Source of the DNA: Pseudomonas sp. RSB 5.4
Lineage (GTDB): Bacteria > Pseudomonadota > Gammaproteobacteria > Pseudomonadales > Pseudomonadaceae
Direction of reading: 5' to 3'
NCBI RefSeq assembly: GCF_037126175.1
Contig: NZ_CP146986.1
Span: 3,066,501-3,130,500, forward strand
DNA length: 64,000 nucleotides
This document shows, piece by piece, positions 18,872-28,477 of this stretch; the first letter of the stretch is position 1, and each line of letters begins with the position of its first letter. Under the pieces are notes generated by a model. The model worked only from the letters and a program-made list of their open reading frames with translations, was not told the DNA's origin and made no database searches. A program made the position numbers and the translations under genes.

Positions 18872-18959
18872 GTGGGAGCGAGCTTGCTCGCGAAGGCGTC
18901 CTGTCAGTTGATATTTCGATTGCCTGACACTCCGCTTTCGCGAGCAAGCTCGCTCCCAC
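18872..18959. repeat. REPIN, family I, between gtsA and gtsB
   Basis: An outward pair with the GCGAGCTTGCTCGC variant of the inner palindrome sits 20 bp after the gtsA stop, inside the transporter operon. Confidence 0.9.
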
Positions 18960-18979
18960 AGGGGCTGCGGTGCTGATGC

Positions 18980-20281
18980 TTATTTGGCCGACTGAACCGC
19001 CGCGCCCAGCTTCTTGGCCGCATCGGCCGGATCGGCTTTCGGGTCGTTGATGTAGTTGGTCACCACATCAAAGAACGCGCCCTGCACCGCCAGCGTGGTC
19101 GCCATGTTGTGCGCCATGCTCGGCTGCAGGCCGCCCGTCTTGGCGTCTGCCAGGAAGTCCTTGGCAGCGGTCTGCGCGCAGGAGTCGAAACCGAGTTTGT
19201 CCATGTTGTTCAACATGTCGTTACGCACCGGGATCGAGCCTTTGTTGATGCTGAAGACTTTCTGGAAGTTTTCACCCAGCACCACTTTGGCGATGTCCTG
19301 CTGACCGGCCGCCGTGCCTTTGTCTTTCTGCTTGAACACCGCCAGGGAGTCGATGTTGTAGGTGAACGCCTTGTCGGTGCCCGGGAAGGCTACGCACTCG
19401 TAATCCTTGCCGGCGACTTTCTTGGCAGCAGTCCACTCGGACTTGGCCCAGTCACCCATGATCTGCATGCCGGCCTTGCCGTTGATGACTTTGGCCGCTT
19501 CCAGGTTCCAGTCCTGGCCTTTGCCGTCGACGTCCATGTAGGTCGCGACTTTCTTCAGCTCGGTCAGCGCCTTGACCATCTCGGGGCCGGTCAGCGCTTT
19601 GTTGTCCAGATCGACCAGGGCTTTCTTGTAACCATCAACGCCCATGACCGAGAGCACCACGGCTTCGAACACGGTGCTGTCCTGCCAAGGCTGACCGCCG
19701 TGGGCCAGCGGGATGAAGCCCGCAGCCTTGAGCTTGTCGCCGGCGGCGTAGAATTCTTCGAGGGTGGTCGGGTTCTTGGTGATGCCGGCTTTCTTGAAGA
19801 CTTCCGGGTTGATCCACAGCCAGTTCACTCGGTGAATGTTCACCGGTACGGCCACGTAATCACCGTCGTACTTCACGGTATCGGAGACTTTCTTGTCGAG
19901 CAGGCTGTCCCACTTCTCTTCTTTGGCCACGTCTTTCAGGACGTCGGTGTCGAGCAGACCGGTGGAGGCCCATTCCTGAATGTCCGGGCCTTTGATCTGG
20001 GCGACGCCCGGCGGGTTGCCGGCAACCGCACGGCTTTTCAGCACGGTCATGGCCGTGGCACCGCCACCGCCGGCGACAGCGCCGTCTTTCCAGGTAAAGC
20101 CGTCTTTTTCGACTTGGGCCTTGAGCACATCGACAGCGGCTTTTTCGCCACCGGACGTCCACCAGTGCACGACTTCGACCGAACCTTTGGATTCGGCAGC
20201 GGACACACTGAGGGGCAGAATTGCGAGCGGGAACAGGGAGGCGACAGAAATGACAGTAGCGAGGCGAGAAATCGCATTCAT
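18980..20281 (-). CDS. gtsA: GtsA, periplasmic glucose-binding protein
   Basis: The 433-aa extracytoplasmic solute-binding protein (family 1) delivers glucose to GtsBC. A signal peptide ([20 protein letters not shown], cleaved after VSAA) precedes the mature [16 protein letters not shown], and aromatic residues typical of sugar sites follow. I choose the ATG at 20281; the longer frame would bury the signal peptide. AAAGG precedes the start, with AACAACAA next to it, a candidate Crc/Hfq site. Confidence 0.95.
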   Translation of the reverse strand: MNAISRLATVISVASLFPLAILPLSVSAAESKGSVEVVHWWTSGGEKAAVDVLKAQVEKDGFTWKDGAVAGGGGATAMTVLKSRAVAGNPPGVAQIKGPDIQEWASTGLLDTDVLKDVAKEEKWDSLLDKKVSDTVKYDGDYVAVPVNIHRVNWLWINPEVFKKAGITKNPTTLEEFYAAGDKLKAAGFIPLAHGGQPWQDSTVFEAVVLSVMGVDGYKKALVDLDNKALTGPEMVKALTELKKVATYMDVDGKGQDWNLEAAKVINGKAGMQIMGDWAKSEWTAAKKVAGKDYECVAFPGTDKAFTYNIDSLAVFKQKDKGTAAGQQDIAKVVLGENFQKVFSINKGSIPVRNDMLNNMDKLGFDSCAQTAAKDFLADAKTGGLQPSMAHNMATTLAVQGAFFDVVTNYINDPKADPADAAKKLGAAVQSAK

Positions 20282-20297
20282 CTGAGATGTACCTTTC

Positions 20298-20305
20298 TTG
20301 TTGTT
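20298..20305 (-). promoter_or_regulatory. Crc/Hfq-type motif, gtsA leader
   Basis: AACAACAA (minus strand) is directly 5' of the AGAAAGG ribosome site, 17 bases before the gtsA ATG. Confidence 0.6.
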
Positions 20306-20399
20306 ATGCATGCAAGTCTGGTGCTTGCGCTGCACAGGAGTTTAAACAGGGCGTTTCCCCCCGCAGGTAACGAAGGGACGCGCAAATGTCACCACATGG

Positions 20400-21659
20400 T
20401 TACACAGGAACGGACCGAGATAATTGCGCCAGAGCCGTTGCCATACTCGGTGACAAGGGTAGACGAGGGATCAGCACCGCCTGCCAGGCGTGGTACAGAT
20501 CGGGTTTGCCCGGCCAGATATCGGCGCTCGGACGGTTTTGCGGATCGAGTTCGTGATGCCAACTGCCGTCGCAGCGATCGATGAAATACATCTCGCAGAA
20601 TTCCCAGAACTGGCGGTACCAGATTTCGTATTGCTGATCGCCAGTGCGTTTGAGCAAGGCACTGGCGGCGGCGCTGGCCTCGGCATGGGTCCAGTGCAAA
20701 CGGTGACGCACCACGGCTTGGTTGTCCCAGTCGAGGGTGTAGACGATCCCCGGGGCGCCATCGACGTCCCAGCCGTTTCGGCAGTTCTGTTCGAAAAGTT
20801 TTTGCGCATCGGTCGCCAGCCAGCCCGGCGTGAGCATCCCGGCCTGGACCCGCGCCGCTTCGAGGTGCAGCAGCAGCCGCGCCCACTCGAAACCGTGGCC
20901 CGGGGTGGTGCCGTAAGGGCGGAAGCCGTCGGCCGGATTGTCGCGGTTGTATTCGCGCAGCGGTTGCCAGTCGCGATCGAAGTGCTCGATGACCATGTAG
21001 CCGTTGGCGGCGGCGTGACCGTGAATCACTCGCTCGACGATGCGTTGCGCACGCACCAGCCAGCGCGGGTCTTCGGTGACATCGGCCAGCGCGAGGAATG
21101 CTTCGGTGGCGTGCATGTTGCTGTTGGCGCCGCGATAGGCTTCTTCTTCGCGCCAGTCGCGATTGAAGAATTCGCGCATCGCGCCCTCTTCTTCGCTCCA
21201 GAAATAGGTGTCGATGATGTCGATCGCATCATCCAGCAGCGCCTGGGCGCCGGGACGTTGCGCAACCACCGCAGAACTGGCCGCGAGCGCAACGAAAGCA
21301 TGCAGATAGGCGTTCTTGCCGGTGTTGCCGTCGCGATGTTCGGCGACCGCAAACCAGCCGCCGTGCAGCGCATCCCGCAGCGGCCCGCGCAGGGCCGCGA
21401 TGCCGTGATCGACCAGTTCGGCAAACCCCGGCAGCCCCTGAATATGGGCCATGGCGAAACTGTGGGTCATGCGCGCGGTGTTCATGGTTTCGGCTTGCGC
21501 GCTCGCCGGCAAACGGCCGCGCTCGTCGAGGTTGCCGAAACCTTCGGGCAGTCTGGAAGCCTTGGCGAATGCCAGCAGACGCAGGCCTTCGTCGCCGAGC
21601 CATTGCTGGTGAGCAGGGGCGTTCAGCCAACTGCTGAAGCCTGGGTGGAAAAGATCCAT
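20400..21659 (-). CDS. AGE-family sugar epimerase/isomerase
   Basis: The 419-aa (alpha/alpha)6-barrel protein belongs to the N-acylglucosamine 2-epimerase/YihS/mannose isomerase family. Family motifs include RMTHSFAMAH near residue 63 and GHGFEWARLLLHLE near residue 255, both with probable catalytic His. A free-sugar aldose-ketose isomerase such as mannose-fructose isomerase is more likely than an N-acyl-sugar enzyme, given the glucose-uptake setting, but this is inference. It lies between gtrS and gtsA and shares their AACAACAA leader motif. Confidence 0.8.
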   Translation of the reverse strand: MDLFHPGFSSWLNAPAHQQWLGDEGLRLLAFAKASRLPEGFGNLDERGRLPASAQAETMNTARMTHSFAMAHIQGLPGFAELVDHGIAALRGPLRDALHGGWFAVAEHRDGNTGKNAYLHAFVALAASSAVVAQRPGAQALLDDAIDIIDTYFWSEEEGAMREFFNRDWREEEAYRGANSNMHATEAFLALADVTEDPRWLVRAQRIVERVIHGHAAANGYMVIEHFDRDWQPLREYNRDNPADGFRPYGTTPGHGFEWARLLLHLEAARVQAGMLTPGWLATDAQKLFEQNCRNGWDVDGAPGIVYTLDWDNQAVVRHRLHWTHAEASAAASALLKRTGDQQYEIWYRQFWEFCEMYFIDRCDGSWHHELDPQNRPSADIWPGKPDLYHAWQAVLIPRLPLSPSMATALAQLSRSVPV

Positions 21660-21671
21660 GGGTGGCCTTTT

Positions 21672-21679
21672 TTGTTGTT
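21672..21679 (-). promoter_or_regulatory. Crc/Hfq-type motif, isomerase leader
   Basis: AACAACAA runs into AAAAAAGG, the ribosome site, 13-20 bases before the isomerase ATG. Confidence 0.6.
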
Positions 21680-21775
21680 ATGACTGCGGGGAGTCTAAAC
21701 AACGGGCCGCGGTGGGCTTGTAACGAAGGGGGCGGGTTTTGTCACCAGCCTGTGACATAGATCAGAAGTGAAACC

Positions 21776-21868
21776 TGTGGCGAGGGAGCTTGCTCCCGCT
21801 GTGGCGCGAAGCGGCACCCAAAAGACGGCCTGCTGCGCAGTCCAGCGGGAGCAAGCTCCCTCGCCACA
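21776..21868. repeat. REP pair, family II
   Basis: TGTGGCGAGGGAGCTTGCTC and its inverted copy lie between gtrS and the isomerase gene. Confidence 0.85.
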
Positions 21869-21877
21869 GGGGTGGTA

Positions 21878-23347
21878 TCAGTCAACACTGCGCGGCAACT
21901 GCAACGTCACCCGCAACCCACCCTCACGCAGATTCTGCAACGTCACTTCACCGCCATGGCTGTGAGCGATGTTGCGCGCAATGCCCAGGCCCAGCCCATA
22001 ACCCTGCTGCTGCCCGGCCAAGCGAAAGTGCGGCTCGAACACCTGCTCCAACCGCTGCTCCGGTACGCCCGGGCCTTCGTCGTCGACGTGCAGGACAAAC
22101 GCGCGCTCATCGTCATCGATGTGCAGATGCGCGTTCTGCCCGTACTTCAGCGCATTGTCGATCAGGTTGCCGATGCAGCGCTTCAACGCCAAAGGCTTGC
22201 CCGGATACGCCGCCAGCGCCTTGCCTTGCTGGGTCACGCGGCCATTGCCGTTGGGCGCCAGATACGGCTCCACCAGACAATCGAGCACATGATTGAGATC
22301 CACCGGCTCGATGTTCTCGTGGATGTCGGTGTCTTTCACGCATTGCAGCGCGCCTTTGACCAGCAACTCAAGTTCATCCAGATCGCGGCCGAACTTGGCT
22401 TGCAGCTTCTCGTCTTCGAGCAGTTCGACGCGCAAGCGCAGACGGGTGATCGGTGTGCGCAGGTCATGGGAAATCGCGCTGAACAACTGGCTGCGTTCGG
22501 TCAGGTAACGGCTGATGCGCTCGCGCATGGTGTTGAACGCACGGCCCACTTCCACCACTTCGCTGCCGCCGCCCTCGGCCACCGGCTCGACATCGGCGCC
22601 CAGCGACAGATCCCGCGCCGCCCGCGCCAGACGCTTGAGCGGCCGGCTCTGCCAGTGCACCAGCAGGCCGATGAACAGCAGCAAAAAGCCGCTGGTAAGG
22701 ACGATGAACCACACCTGCTGCGCCGGCAGGCCTTGTTCTTCGAGGCTGGTGTAAGGTTCGGGCAGCAACGACGCGATGTACAGCCACTCGCCCGGCGCCA
22801 TCTGAATCTGCGTCACCAGCACCGGCGGATTCACCGGTTCCAGGGTCAACGCGTAATGCGCCCACGAGCGCGGCAGCTCATCGAGTTTCAGCCCGGCATT
22901 GAAGATCCGCAAATCCTCGGGGCTGACGAAGGTCACCGAGATATCAGTGTCATGGCCCAGCGACTGACGCAGCACTTCGTCCACTGCTTCAATCACCGCC
23001 GCCTTGCGCGGGGTGATCGCCAGCACGTCCATACCCAGCGGCTTGTCGTTGAGCGTCACCACAAACCGGGTGCCGCCCATGCTGCGCAACTGGTCGAGTA
23101 CCAGCGGCCGGTACGCCACCGGCAACGAGCGAAAATAACTGACGCTGGCGGTCATCGAATGGGCCAGGCTGCGGGCGCTGGTGACCAGGCCTTCGAGCTG
23201 GGTCGCGCGCAGTTGCGAGACCCAGATCACGCTCGACAACGTCTGCGCGAACAGCACCGCCAACAGGGTCAACAGCAGCATCCGCCCGAGCAGCGAACGC
23301 GGCACCGGGACTTTGCTGGCGAGCCGGCGCAGCGACTCAGTGACCAT
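21878..23347 (-). CDS. gtrS: GtrS, glucose-responsive sensor histidine kinase
   Basis: The 489-aa membrane kinase has a first transmembrane helix at about residues 20-45, a periplasmic sensor of about 130 residues, a second helix near 170-195 and a HAMP region. The phosphoacceptor His is in SAISHDLRTP (near residue 290), and the ATPase has N- and G-boxes (GNLIDNALKYG, GLGLGIARN). In P. aeruginosa GtrS senses 2-ketogluconate or 6-phosphogluconate and controls glucose uptake through GltR. The chosen start overlaps the gltR stop by 11 bp. Confidence 0.93.
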   Translation of the reverse strand: MVTESLRRLASKVPVPRSLLGRMLLLTLLAVLFAQTLSSVIWVSQLRATQLEGLVTSARSLAHSMTASVSYFRSLPVAYRPLVLDQLRSMGGTRFVVTLNDKPLGMDVLAITPRKAAVIEAVDEVLRQSLGHDTDISVTFVSPEDLRIFNAGLKLDELPRSWAHYALTLEPVNPPVLVTQIQMAPGEWLYIASLLPEPYTSLEEQGLPAQQVWFIVLTSGFLLLFIGLLVHWQSRPLKRLARAARDLSLGADVEPVAEGGGSEVVEVGRAFNTMRERISRYLTERSQLFSAISHDLRTPITRLRLRVELLEDEKLQAKFGRDLDELELLVKGALQCVKDTDIHENIEPVDLNHVLDCLVEPYLAPNGNGRVTQQGKALAAYPGKPLALKRCIGNLIDNALKYGQNAHLHIDDDERAFVLHVDDEGPGVPEQRLEQVFEPHFRLAGQQQGYGLGLGIARNIAHSHGGEVTLQNLREGGLRVTLQLPRSVD

Positions 23348-24068
23348 TGCCGGCAACCACATTGGCTGCCAGTTGGTAGCCGCTGCCGCGCACGGTGCGG
23401 ATCAGTCGTGGCGGTTTTTCCGTGTCGCGCAGACGTTGGCGCAAGCGGCTGACGGCCATGTCGACAATCCGGTCGAGCGGCATCAGGTCGCGGCCACGGG
23501 TGGCGTTGCCGATGGTGTCACGGTCAAGGATTTCCTGCGGATGGTCGAGAAACAACTTCAGCAGCGCGAAGTCGGCACCGGAGAGAATCACTTCTTCGCC
23601 GTCGGTGTGGAACAGTCGATGGCTGACCATGTCCAGCCGCCACTCGTCGAACGCCAGCACGTCGCTGCCGCTGCGTTCCTGACCGAACTGCGCACGTCGC
23701 AACAGCGCCTTGATTCGGGCTTGCAGCTCGCGGGGACTGAAGGGTTTGCCGAGGTAATCATCAGCGCCGAGCTCCAGCCCGATCACGCGGTCGGCTTCGT
23801 CGGAACTGGCGGTCAGCATGATGATCGGCACCTGCGCCTGACGCGGATGCTGGCGCACCCAGCGGCACAGGCTGAAACCGTCTTCGTCGGGCAGCATCAC
23901 ATCGAGGATCACCAGATCGCTGGGCGCCTCGTTGAGTGCCTGGCGAAAACTGGCGCCATCGGCTGTGGCCCGCACCTGGAACCCGGCGCGGGTCAGGTAG
24001 GTTTCCAGCAACTCGCGTATTTCCTGGTCGTCATCGACCAACAATATCGACTTGTTGACTGAGCTCAC
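23337..24068 (-). CDS. gltR: GltR, response regulator for glucose transport
   Basis: The 243-aa OmpR-family regulator has the receiver phosphoacceptor Asp in LVILDVMLP (near residue 54), a Lys in GADDYLGKPF, and a C-terminal winged helix ending in IRTVRGSGYQL. It starts with GTG at 24068, with AAGGA about 11 bases upstream; no ATG fits. It controls oprB and gts genes in other Pseudomonas. In P. putida gltR is transcribed with edd-glk; here a 215-bp gap with a REP pair separates it from glk. Confidence 0.93.
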   Translation of the reverse strand: MSSVNKSILLVDDDQEIRELLETYLTRAGFQVRATADGASFRQALNEAPSDLVILDVMLPDEDGFSLCRWVRQHPRQAQVPIIMLTASSDEADRVIGLELGADDYLGKPFSPRELQARIKALLRRAQFGQERSGSDVLAFDEWRLDMVSHRLFHTDGEEVILSGADFALLKLFLDHPQEILDRDTIGNATRGRDLMPLDRIVDMAVSRLRQRLRDTEKPPRLIRTVRGSGYQLAANVVAGNGH

Positions 24069-24081
24069 TTCGAAGGCATCC

Positions 24082-24089
24082 TTGTTGTT
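24082..24089 (-). promoter_or_regulatory. Crc/Hfq-type motif, gltR leader
   Basis: AACAACAA lies 14-21 bases before the gltR GTG, within a longer AATTCCAACAACAA shared exactly with the gap leader. Confidence 0.55.
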
Positions 24090-24159
24090 GGAATTGGGGC
24101 GGATTATGCCTTAAGCACTGATTTTACAAACACCACAAAACACCTGTAGGAACAAAACC

Positions 24160-24254
24160 TGTGGCGAGGGGATTTATCCCCGATGGGTTGCGCAGCGACC
24201 CTGGAAAAGCAGGGCCTGCTTCGCAGGCCATCGGGGATGAATCCCCTCGCCACA
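24160..24254. repeat. REP pair, family II variant
   Basis: TGTGGCGAGGGGATTTATCC and its inverted counterpart (GGATGAATCCCCTCGCCACA) lie between glk and gltR. This subfamily has GGGATTTATCCC where others have GGGAGCTTGCTCCC. Confidence 0.85.
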
Positions 24255-24283
24255 AAGGCTCACTCCTACAGTTTGATTGCATT

Positions 24284-25243
24284 TCAGGTCGGGATTGCTT
24301 GCTCCAGTGCCACACCGGCACCCACCAGCCCGGAATACGGCGCCGTCACCAGCCACACCGGGATGCCCTTGAAGTAATCGCTCATGCAGCCCTTGTCGGC
24401 GAAGCTGCGGGCAAAACCGCTGTTGACGAAGAAATCGGCAAAGCGCGGAATCACCCCGCCTACGATGTACACGCCGCCACGACCACCGGTGGTCAGCACG
24501 TTGTTGCCCGCCACACGACCGAGCCAGCAGCAGAACTGCTCCAGCACTTCCAGGGCAATCGGGTCACCGGCGAGACCGGCTGCGGTGATTGCTTCCGGCG
24601 TATCAAGCTTTGGTTCATGTCCGTCCACTGCGCAGATCGCACGGTAGACTCGCGGCAAACCGCCACCGCTCAGTGCGGTCTCAGCGCTGACATGACCGAT
24701 CTCGTTGTGGATGTGCTGCCACAGCTGGGTTTCACGCGGGCTGCTCAGCGGCAGGTCGACGTGACCGCCCTCCCCCGGCAACGCGGCAAACCGCCCTTCG
24801 CCCAGATCGAGCAAGGTGCCAACGCCCAGGCCAGTGCCTGGACCGATCACCACCGCCGGGCGCAACGGCTCCGGCGTGCCTTCGCAGACCACGCGGAATT
24901 CGCCGGGCTGCAAACGGGTCATGCCCAGCGCCATCGCCGAGAAGTCGTTGATCAGCAGCAGTTGCTCGACCTGCAAGGTCTTGCAGAATGCCGTGCGGCT
25001 CAGGCGCCAGTGGTTGTTGGTGAACTTGAATTCATCACCACTCACCGGCCCAGCCACCGACAGGCACACCGAACCGATCGAACCCGGCGCCAGACCGAGG
25101 CCGCTCAGGTAGAGGCTGATCGCCTCTTCCGGGCTGGCGTGGTCGGCTGTCGCCAGCACCTGAACCGATTCCAGTTGCTGGTTTTTCCACAACGCGAACC
25201 GCGCGTTGGTGCCTCCGATATCACCGACCAAAGCCAGTTTCAA
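24284..25243 (-). CDS. glk: glucokinase
   Basis: The 319-aa bacterial glucokinase phosphorylates glucose with ATP. The N-terminal phosphate motif [14 protein letters not shown], the sugar site [13 protein letters not shown] and the second motif [12 protein letters not shown] are all present. Its start overlaps the edd stop by 4 bp, so edd-glk is a coupled pair. Confidence 0.96.
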   Translation of the reverse strand: MKLALVGDIGGTNARFALWKNQQLESVQVLATADHASPEEAISLYLSGLGLAPGSIGSVCLSVAGPVSGDEFKFTNNHWRLSRTAFCKTLQVEQLLLINDFSAMALGMTRLQPGEFRVVCEGTPEPLRPAVVIGPGTGLGVGTLLDLGEGRFAALPGEGGHVDLPLSSPRETQLWQHIHNEIGHVSAETALSGGGLPRVYRAICAVDGHEPKLDTPEAITAAGLAGDPIALEVLEQFCCWLGRVAGNNVLTTGGRGGVYIVGGVIPRFADFFVNSGFARSFADKGCMSDYFKGIPVWLVTAPYSGLVGAGVALEQAIPT

Positions 25244-27066
25244 TTAAGCGTCTCCAGGGCAGAAGTGAAGGCGCTGGCGCCCTGCTCCGCCGAGCTGAAG
25301 GCCAAACGCATGAAGCCAAACAGTTCGCGACCGCTACCGATGTTGTTGCCTAACAGGCCTTTGGCAGGTTCGCGCGCTGCAAATTCGGCGGCGTCGACCT
25401 TGAGTTCCAAAGTGCCTTTGACGCCATCGACGCGGATGATATCGCCCTCTTGCACCCGCGCCAAAGCACCACCGACATAAGCTTCGGGGCTGACGTGAAT
25501 CGCCGCCGGGATTTTCCCCGACGCGCCGGACATGCGCCCGTCGGTCACCAGCGCGACTTTGAAACCGCGATCCTGCAGCACGCCGAGGAACGGCGTCATC
25601 TTGTGCAGTTCCGGCATGCCGTTGGAGCGCGGGCCCTGGAAGCGCATGACCGCGACAAAATCCTTCTCCAGCAGACCGGCCTTGAACGCATCGGCCAAGT
25701 CCTGCTGATCCTGGAACACCATGGCCGGTGCTTCGACGATCTGGTTTTCCAGCGCCACGGCGGAGACTTTCATCACCCCGCGACCAAGGTTGCCTTCCAT
25801 CACCCGCAGACCGCCCTCCGGCGAGAATGCACGGGCAACCGGGCGCAGGATGTTTTCGTCGAGGCTTTCGATCGGGCCTTCGCGCCACACCAGCTCACCG
25901 TTATCGAGGAACGGCTCTTTGGTGTAGCGGCTCAGACCGTGGCCAAGCACGGTGTTGACGTCTTCGTGCAACAGGCCCGCCTCAAGCAGCTCACGGATCA
26001 GGAACGACATACCGCCAGCGGCCTGGAAGTGGTTGATGTCGGCTTTGCCGTTCGGGTAGACGTGGCTCAGGGTCGGCACAACTTCGGAGAGGTCGGCCAT
26101 ATCCTGCCAAGTCAATTGGATACCCGCAGCCATGGCGATGGCCGGCATGTGCAGGGTGTGGTTGGTCGAGCCGCCGGTGGCGTGCAGCGCGACGATCGAG
26201 TTGACCAGCGCCTTCTCGTCGACGATTTCGCCGATCGGCATGAAGTTGCCGTTCTGTTTGGTCAGACGCGTGACCTGATGCGCGGCTTCGCGGGTCAGGG
26301 CATCACGCAGCGGGGTGTTCGGGTTGACGAACGACGCGCCCGGCAAGTGCAGGCCCATGACTTCCATCAGCAACTGGTTGGTGTTGGCGGTGCCGTAAAA
26401 GGTGCAAGTGCCCGGGCTGTGGTAGGACTTCATCTCCGATTCCAGCAGCTCTTCGCGGGTAGCCTTACCTTCGGCGTACTTCTGCCGCACGTCGGCTTTT
26501 TCCTTGTTGGAAATCCCCGAGACCATCGGCCCGCCCGGAACGAAAATCGTCGGCAGATGGCCGAAACGCAGGGAGCCCATCATCAGGCCCGGCACAATCT
26601 TGTCGCAGATGCCGAGCATCAGCGCGCCGTCGAACATGTTGTGCGACAGCGCCACCGCCGTGGACATGGCGATCACTTCGCGGCTCGGCAGGCTCAGCTC
26701 CATGCCCGGCTCGCCCTGGGTCACGCCATCGCACATCGCTGGCGTACCGCCGGCGAACTGGCCTACCGAACCGATTTCGCGCAGGGCGTTTTTGATCTGC
26801 TGGGGAAAGACTTCGTACGGCTGGTGCGCCGAGAGCATGTCGTTATACGAAGAAACGATGGCGATGTTCGCCGAGTTCATCATCCGCAAGCTGTGCTTGT
26901 CTTCGCTGCCACACCCGGCCACGCCGTGGGCGAAGTTGGCGCATTGCAGCTTGCCGCGCATCGGCCCGTCAGTCGCGGCGCCGCGAATCAGTGCAAGGTA
27001 AGCCTGACGCGTGGCGCGGCTGCGGGCGATAAGCCGTTCGGTGACCTCAAGAACGCGGGGATGCAT
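25240..27066 (-). CDS. edd: phosphogluconate dehydratase
   Basis: The 608-aa IlvD/Edd-family [4Fe-4S] enzyme converts 6-phosphogluconate to KDPG. Cluster cysteines are probably those in [19 protein letters not shown] and [14 protein letters not shown]. Length is standard. It is divergent from gap across a 220-bp gap with two HexR-type sites. GGAG precedes the ATG. Confidence 0.96.
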   Translation of the reverse strand: MHPRVLEVTERLIARSRATRQAYLALIRGAATDGPMRGKLQCANFAHGVAGCGSEDKHSLRMMNSANIAIVSSYNDMLSAHQPYEVFPQQIKNALREIGSVGQFAGGTPAMCDGVTQGEPGMELSLPSREVIAMSTAVALSHNMFDGALMLGICDKIVPGLMMGSLRFGHLPTIFVPGGPMVSGISNKEKADVRQKYAEGKATREELLESEMKSYHSPGTCTFYGTANTNQLLMEVMGLHLPGASFVNPNTPLRDALTREAAHQVTRLTKQNGNFMPIGEIVDEKALVNSIVALHATGGSTNHTLHMPAIAMAAGIQLTWQDMADLSEVVPTLSHVYPNGKADINHFQAAGGMSFLIRELLEAGLLHEDVNTVLGHGLSRYTKEPFLDNGELVWREGPIESLDENILRPVARAFSPEGGLRVMEGNLGRGVMKVSAVALENQIVEAPAMVFQDQQDLADAFKAGLLEKDFVAVMRFQGPRSNGMPELHKMTPFLGVLQDRGFKVALVTDGRMSGASGKIPAAIHVSPEAYVGGALARVQEGDIIRVDGVKGTLELKVDAAEFAAREPAKGLLGNNIGSGRELFGFMRLAFSSAEQGASAFTSALETLN

Positions 27067-27125
27067 GTGTAGAACTCCAGGCTAACGGATGTGGCGACCT
27101 GATTGTCTATGCTGATCAAACGCCG

Positions 27126-27143
27126 TTGTTGTTGGAATGACAG
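27126..27143 (-). promoter_or_regulatory. HexR-type site and AACAACAA motif upstream of edd
   Basis: TTGT-TGGAATG-ACAG (27129-27143) differs by one base from TTGT-N7-ACAA. On the minus strand it overlaps AACAACAA at 27126-27133, 60 bases before the edd ATG. Confidence 0.6.
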
Positions 27144-27248
27144 ACGGTTTTTTTGACCATTCGGACCAGTTGATTCAGGTCACTCGTTGTAGATAAAACA
27201 AAATATTGCCACTAAAAAGGCTTGTTTTCTATTTTTATGCGAATAATC

Positions 27249-27263
27249 TTGTAATTCCAACAA
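27249..27263. promoter_or_regulatory. HexR operator in the gap leader
   Basis: TTGT-AATTCCA-ACAA is an exact match to the P. putida HexR consensus TTGT-N7-ACAA. It lies 23 bp before the gap ATG. Confidence 0.75.
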
Positions 27264-27266
27264 CAA
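27259..27266 (+). promoter_or_regulatory. Crc/Hfq-type motif, gap leader
   Basis: AACAACAA overlaps the right arm of the HexR site and lies 21-28 bases before the gap ATG. Confidence 0.5.
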
Positions 27267-27286
27267 AACGACGGCGGCGCTGTTCA

Positions 27287-28288
27287 ATGACTCTTCGAAT
27301 CGCAATCAATGGTTTTGGCCGCATCGGCCGTAATGTCCTGCGCGCACTGTATACCCAAGGCTATCGACAGGATTTGCAGATCGTCGCCATCAATGATCTG
27401 GGCGACAGCTCGATCAATGCCCATCTGCTCAAATACGACACCGTTCACGGCACATTCGACGCCGAAGTGGCCCATGACAATGAGAGCCTGACGGTCAACG
27501 GCGACCGCATTTCGGTCAGCGCGATTCGCAACCCGGCCGACCTGCCATGGGCGGCGGAAAAAATCGACGTAGTGTTCGAATGCACCGGTCTGTTCACCGA
27601 CCGCGCCAAAGCGGCTGCGCATCTTACTGCCGGCGCCCGCAAAGTCATCATCTCGGCCCCGGCCAAGGGCGCCGACGCCACCGTCGTTTACGGCGTCAAC
27701 CACGACATTCTGCGCCAGTCGCACCAGATCATCTCTAACGCTTCGTGCACCACCAACTGCCTGGCGCCGGTGGCGCAGGTGCTGCACCGCGAGTTGGGTA
27801 TTGAAAACGGCTTGATGACCACCATTCATGCCTACACCAACGACCAGAATCTGACCGACGTCTACCACACCGACCCGTACCGCGCGCGTTCGGCCACGCA
27901 GAACATGATCCCGAGCAAGACCGGCGCCGCCGAAGCGGTAGGCCTGGTGCTGCCGGAACTGGCGGGCAAACTGACCGGCATGGCCGTGCGGGTGCCGGTG
28001 ATCAATGTGTCGCTGGTGGACCTGACGGTGCAGTTGAAGAAGGAAGCCACGGCCGAGGAAGTCAACGCACTGATGAAGGCTGCCAGCCAGCACTCGAAAA
28101 TTCTCGGTTACAACACGTTGCCGCTGGTTTCCAGCGACTTCAACCACAACCCGTTGTCGTCGATCTTCGACGCCAACCACACCAAAGTCAGCGGCAAACT
28201 GCTGAAGGTGCTGGCGTGGTACGACAATGAGTGGGGCTTCTCCAACCGCATGCTGGATAACTGCCTGGCGCTCTGCAACGCGGAATAA
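27287..28288 (+). CDS. gap: glyceraldehyde-3-phosphate dehydrogenase, type I
   Basis: The 333-aa enzyme oxidises the glyceraldehyde-3-phosphate made by Eda. The NAD-binding motif [15 protein letters not shown] opens the protein, and the catalytic Cys154 is in SCTTNC. I start at the ATG at 27287, since the longer open frame adds 27 residues unlike GAPDH. In Pseudomonas this HexR-controlled copy is the glycolytic one; another Gap probably lies elsewhere in the genome. Confidence 0.96.
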   Translation: MTLRIAINGFGRIGRNVLRALYTQGYRQDLQIVAINDLGDSSINAHLLKYDTVHGTFDAEVAHDNESLTVNGDRISVSAIRNPADLPWAAEKIDVVFECTGLFTDRAKAAAHLTAGARKVIISAPAKGADATVVYGVNHDILRQSHQIISNASCTTNCLAPVAQVLHRELGIENGLMTTIHAYTNDQNLTDVYHTDPYRARSATQNMIPSKTGAAEAVGLVLPELAGKLTGMAVRVPVINVSLVDLTVQLKKEATAEEVNALMKAASQHSKILGYNTLPLVSSDFNHNPLSSIFDANHTKVSGKLLKVLAWYDNEWGFSNRMLDNCLALCNAE

Positions 28289-28300
28289 TCCCCTATCCTT

Positions 28301-28388
28301 GTGGGAGCGAGCTTGCTCGCGAAAGCGGTGGGTCAGTCGCTAGTTGAATTGCCTGACACTACGCCTTCGCGAGCGAGCTCGCTCCCAC
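28301..28388. repeat. REPIN, family I
   Basis: Outward pair with the GAGCGAGCTTGCTCGCG variant; it starts 13 bp after the gap stop. Confidence 0.9.
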
Positions 28389-28434
28389 AAGGTTTTTCGC
28401 TGTATTCAAAATCAAGGCTTGACCACTCAACTGG

Positions 28435-28451
28435 ATGATAAGCATTATCAT
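28435..28451. promoter_or_regulatory. Fur box upstream of hxuI
   Basis: ATGATAA-GCA-TTATCAT is a perfect 7-bp inverted repeat of the Fur type, 27 bp before the sigma-factor GTG. It implies iron repression of the signalling genes. Confidence 0.75.
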
Positions 28452-28477
28452 TCGCTCGAAATGGATCAGGTTCCCCC

